Below are positions 62,188 to 64,000 of a DNA stretch of 64,000 nt, piece by piece. Both the position numbers and the translations under genes were made by a program. Source of the stretch: Melioribacteraceae bacterium (GTDB taxonomy: Bacteria; Bacteroidota; Ignavibacteria; Ignavibacteriales; Melioribacteraceae). The notes below the pieces were generated by a model. It worked only from the letters and a program-made list of their open reading frames with translations. It had not been told where the DNA came from and ran no database searches. The stretch covers positions 161,697 to 225,696 of the forward strand of contig JAFGMI010000018.1 of assembly GCA_016927595.1 (NCBI GenBank). The letters are read 5' to 3'. Positions within the stretch are counted from its first letter, which is position 1, and every line of letters begins with the position of its first letter.

Positions 62188-64000
62188 GTCGCACCCTTCA
62201 CGGGTGCGTGGATTGAAACAGAATTATCTTAACCCTGGGAATAGGTCAATTGAAGTCGCACCCTTCACGGGTGCGTGGATTGAAACATTTTGACCCCGGT
62301 AATCCTACTGTCCGTTTTCGGTCGCACCCTTCACGGGTGCGTGGATTGAAACAATCAATATATCGGACTAAGAGATGCAATTAAGAGTCGCACCCTTCAC
62401 GGGTGCGTGGATTGAAACATTTCCGTCTCCTTAATGGCGGTAGCTCTTAATCGTCGCACCCTTCACGGGTGCGTGGATTGAAACATAATGCCGGATTATT
62501 AAAACAATTTGTGTTTGTGTCGCACCCTTCACGGGTGCGTGGATTGAAACAAAATTATCGCCACGCCAGGAGTTAGCTCCAAAAGTCGCACCCTTCACGG
62601 GTGCGTGGATTGAAACATCAAATCGATTCACACCGCAATGGTGTATCAGGGTCGCACCCTTCACGGGTGCGTGGATTGAAACAATAATTTAGATACAGAT
62701 GATTTATTTAACGATGTCGCACCCTTCACGGGTGCGTGGATTGAAACTAAATATTATGACATTAAACTACCACAAGGGAATGTCGCACCCTTCACGGGTG
62801 CGTGGATTGAAACCTCATCAAACCTAACTGATTGATATTGATCTTCCCGTCGCACCCTTCACGGGTGCGTGGATTGAAACAAATGGTCTATGACCAATTA
62901 TTTAAGCGTTGGAGTCGCACCCTTCACGGGTGCGTGGATTGAAACAAATCTTTTGCGCCATCAACCGTGCCGCCGTTGGGTCGCACCCTTCACGGGTGCG
63001 TGGATTGAAACTATAATGTTATGGGTAATAGCTCTAGGCAATTGAGGTCGCACCCTTCACGGGTGCGTGGATTGAAACGGAGATAAATACGAGCCTATTA
63101 GAATTTTATGGGTCGCACCCTTCACGGGTGCGTGGATTGAAACCCATATAGATTTTTAACCTGGGTATAGATTTTTAGTCGCACCCTTCACGGGTGCGTG
63201 GATTGAAACAAGAGCGATACAATTCTTGGTTGATACAATTAGAGTCGCACCCTTCACGGGTGCGTGGATTGAAACATTTTGACCCCGGTAATCCTACTGT
63301 CCGTTTTCGTCGCACCCTTCACGGGTGCGTGGATTGAAACTTTATGATTTGCTGGTCTGCTAAGTGGCTAAATGTCGCACCCTTCACGGGTGCGTGGATT
63401 GAAACGGCAATGTTTAATAAAAAGCAGTATGAGCAGATGGTCGCACCCTTCACGGGTGCGTGGATTGAAACACATCTGTTTTCGCTAAAGTATTCCCTGC
63501 GGTTACGTCGCACCCTTCACGGGTGCGTGGATTGAAACAACAGAAATGCCCGCCTCGATATCTTCGCCGCTTAGTCGCACCCTTCACGGGTGCGTGGATT
63601 GAAACGTTACTATCCAGCAAGTCCAATATTTCAAAAAATGTCGCACCCTTCACGGGTGCGTGGATTGAAACAAGCAATATTACTTTTGGGGATGGTTCTT
63701 ATGTGTCGCACCCTTCACGGGTGCGTGGATTGAAACTTGTCAATCACAGATAATGGGGCAGATGCGATTTGTCGCACCCTTCACGGGTGCGTGGATTGAA
63801 ACAAAAAACTGTAATATAAAAAGCCCGGCATTCGCCGGTCGCACCCTTCACGGGTGCGTGGATTGAAACAATAATCGAAGCGGCATCGATTTTGCCGATG
63901 GCGTCGCACCCTTCACGGGTGCGTGGATTGAAACACAGAACGGTATTATACAGCCAAACTAATTTTAAGTCGCACCCTTCACGGGTGCGTGGATTGAAAC
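62188..64000 (+). CRISPR. Type I-C CRISPR array, 28 repeats and 27 spacers, continuing past the window
   Basis: The 32-bp repeat begins GTCGCACCC and ends GTGGATTGAAAC, with the internal stem CGCACCC/GGGTGCG. All 28 copies seen are identical. Spacers are 33-35 bases. The orientation is set by the leader on the cas2 side and by the 3' ATTGAAAC that forms the crRNA 5' handle in I-C systems. The last repeat ends exactly at base 64000, so the array is longer. Spacer 2 (62287-62320) and spacer 17 (63276-63308) are the same sequence except for one extra 3' G. Perfect repeats near the window edge suggest the degenerate trailer end is still further on. Confidence 0.99.

Noticed and set aside
62431..63753. 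Several short open frames inside the CRISPR array
   Set aside because: They repeat the translated CRISPR repeat (for example VSIHAPVKGAT or APFTGAWIET) and are by-products of the array, not genes.
1..64000. tRNA or rRNA genes
   Set aside because: No cloverleaf with a GTTCRANNC loop and CCA-type acceptor, and no rRNA core sequence, was noticed; a dedicated search was not possible.
62188..64000. Self-targeting spacers against genes in this window
   Set aside because: Only short matches by eye (for example 13 bases of spacer 5 in menH); none long enough to count. A computed search is needed.

Overview
The window is bacterial DNA, AT-rich, and packed with genes on both strands. No rRNA or tRNA gene was recognised. 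Several features point to the Bacteroidota/Chlorobi/Ignavibacteria side of the FCB group: a two-component 'propeller' sensor kinase, a protein resembling the Bacteroidota family DUF4905, many genes without a Shine-Dalgarno site, a ComEA-type membrane-anchored helix-hairpin-helix protein, and a seven-gene menaquinone cluster. An Ignavibacteria-like organism is my best guess. It is an inference, not something the sequence proves.

Layout, 1-52 kb (chromosomal core). Positions 1-1409 carry the start of an ADP-forming acyl-CoA synthetase that runs off the left edge. Next come a MATE-like transporter, a propeller histidine kinase with its NarL-type regulator (3.4-7.3 kb), and a gene-poor stretch with a possible structured RNA and a nitroreductase remnant (7.3-8.2 kb). 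These are followed by an EamA permease, a Nudix CoA pyrophosphatase, an outer-membrane barrel, an FKBP isomerase and a periplasmic rhodanese with an unusual leader. The pstSCAB-phoU phosphate operon is at 12.2-16.5 kb. A two-gene sodium-solute symporter, coaD, rsmD, a small PilM-like/anchored-protein/ComEA-like group and hrcA-grpE-dnaJ run to 25.6 kb. Then come purM, a TatD-radical SAM fusion, prmA and a MarR regulator. The menaquinone cluster menF-D-H-B-A-C-E with a hotdog thioesterase on the other strand occupies 29.8-38.4 kb. The rest of the core holds a MORN-like repeat protein, aroE, a TPR protein, a galactokinase homologue with all its catalytic motifs decayed, a TRAP transporter whose binding protein faces its permeases, a serine beta-lactamase-like lipoprotein, the AmmeMemoRadiSam A and B proteins, tryptophanase and a Yip1 membrane protein.

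Layout, 52-64 kb (accessory/defence). After a strong terminator and a large imperfect palindrome comes a full type I-C CRISPR-Cas locus in canonical order: cas3-cas5c-cas8c-cas7-cas4-cas1-cas2, then a leader and an array. The array has 28 identical 32-bp repeats and 27 spacers inside the window, and it continues past the right edge. The cas3 start overlaps the stop of a remnant resembling the tail of ORF6N phage-regulator proteins. A REP-associated tyrosine transposase sits between cas7 and cas4, and short GC-rich palindromes fill the gaps on both sides of cas5 and of the transposase. Spacers 2 and 17 are the same sequence, differing by one base at the 3' end.

The points most worth a second look are the decayed galactokinase, the RAYT/REP colonisation of the cas operon, the repeated spacer, the TatD-radical SAM fusion, the Cys-Cys upstream reading frame before the rhodanese gene, and the possible structured RNA at 7.5-7.7 kb.
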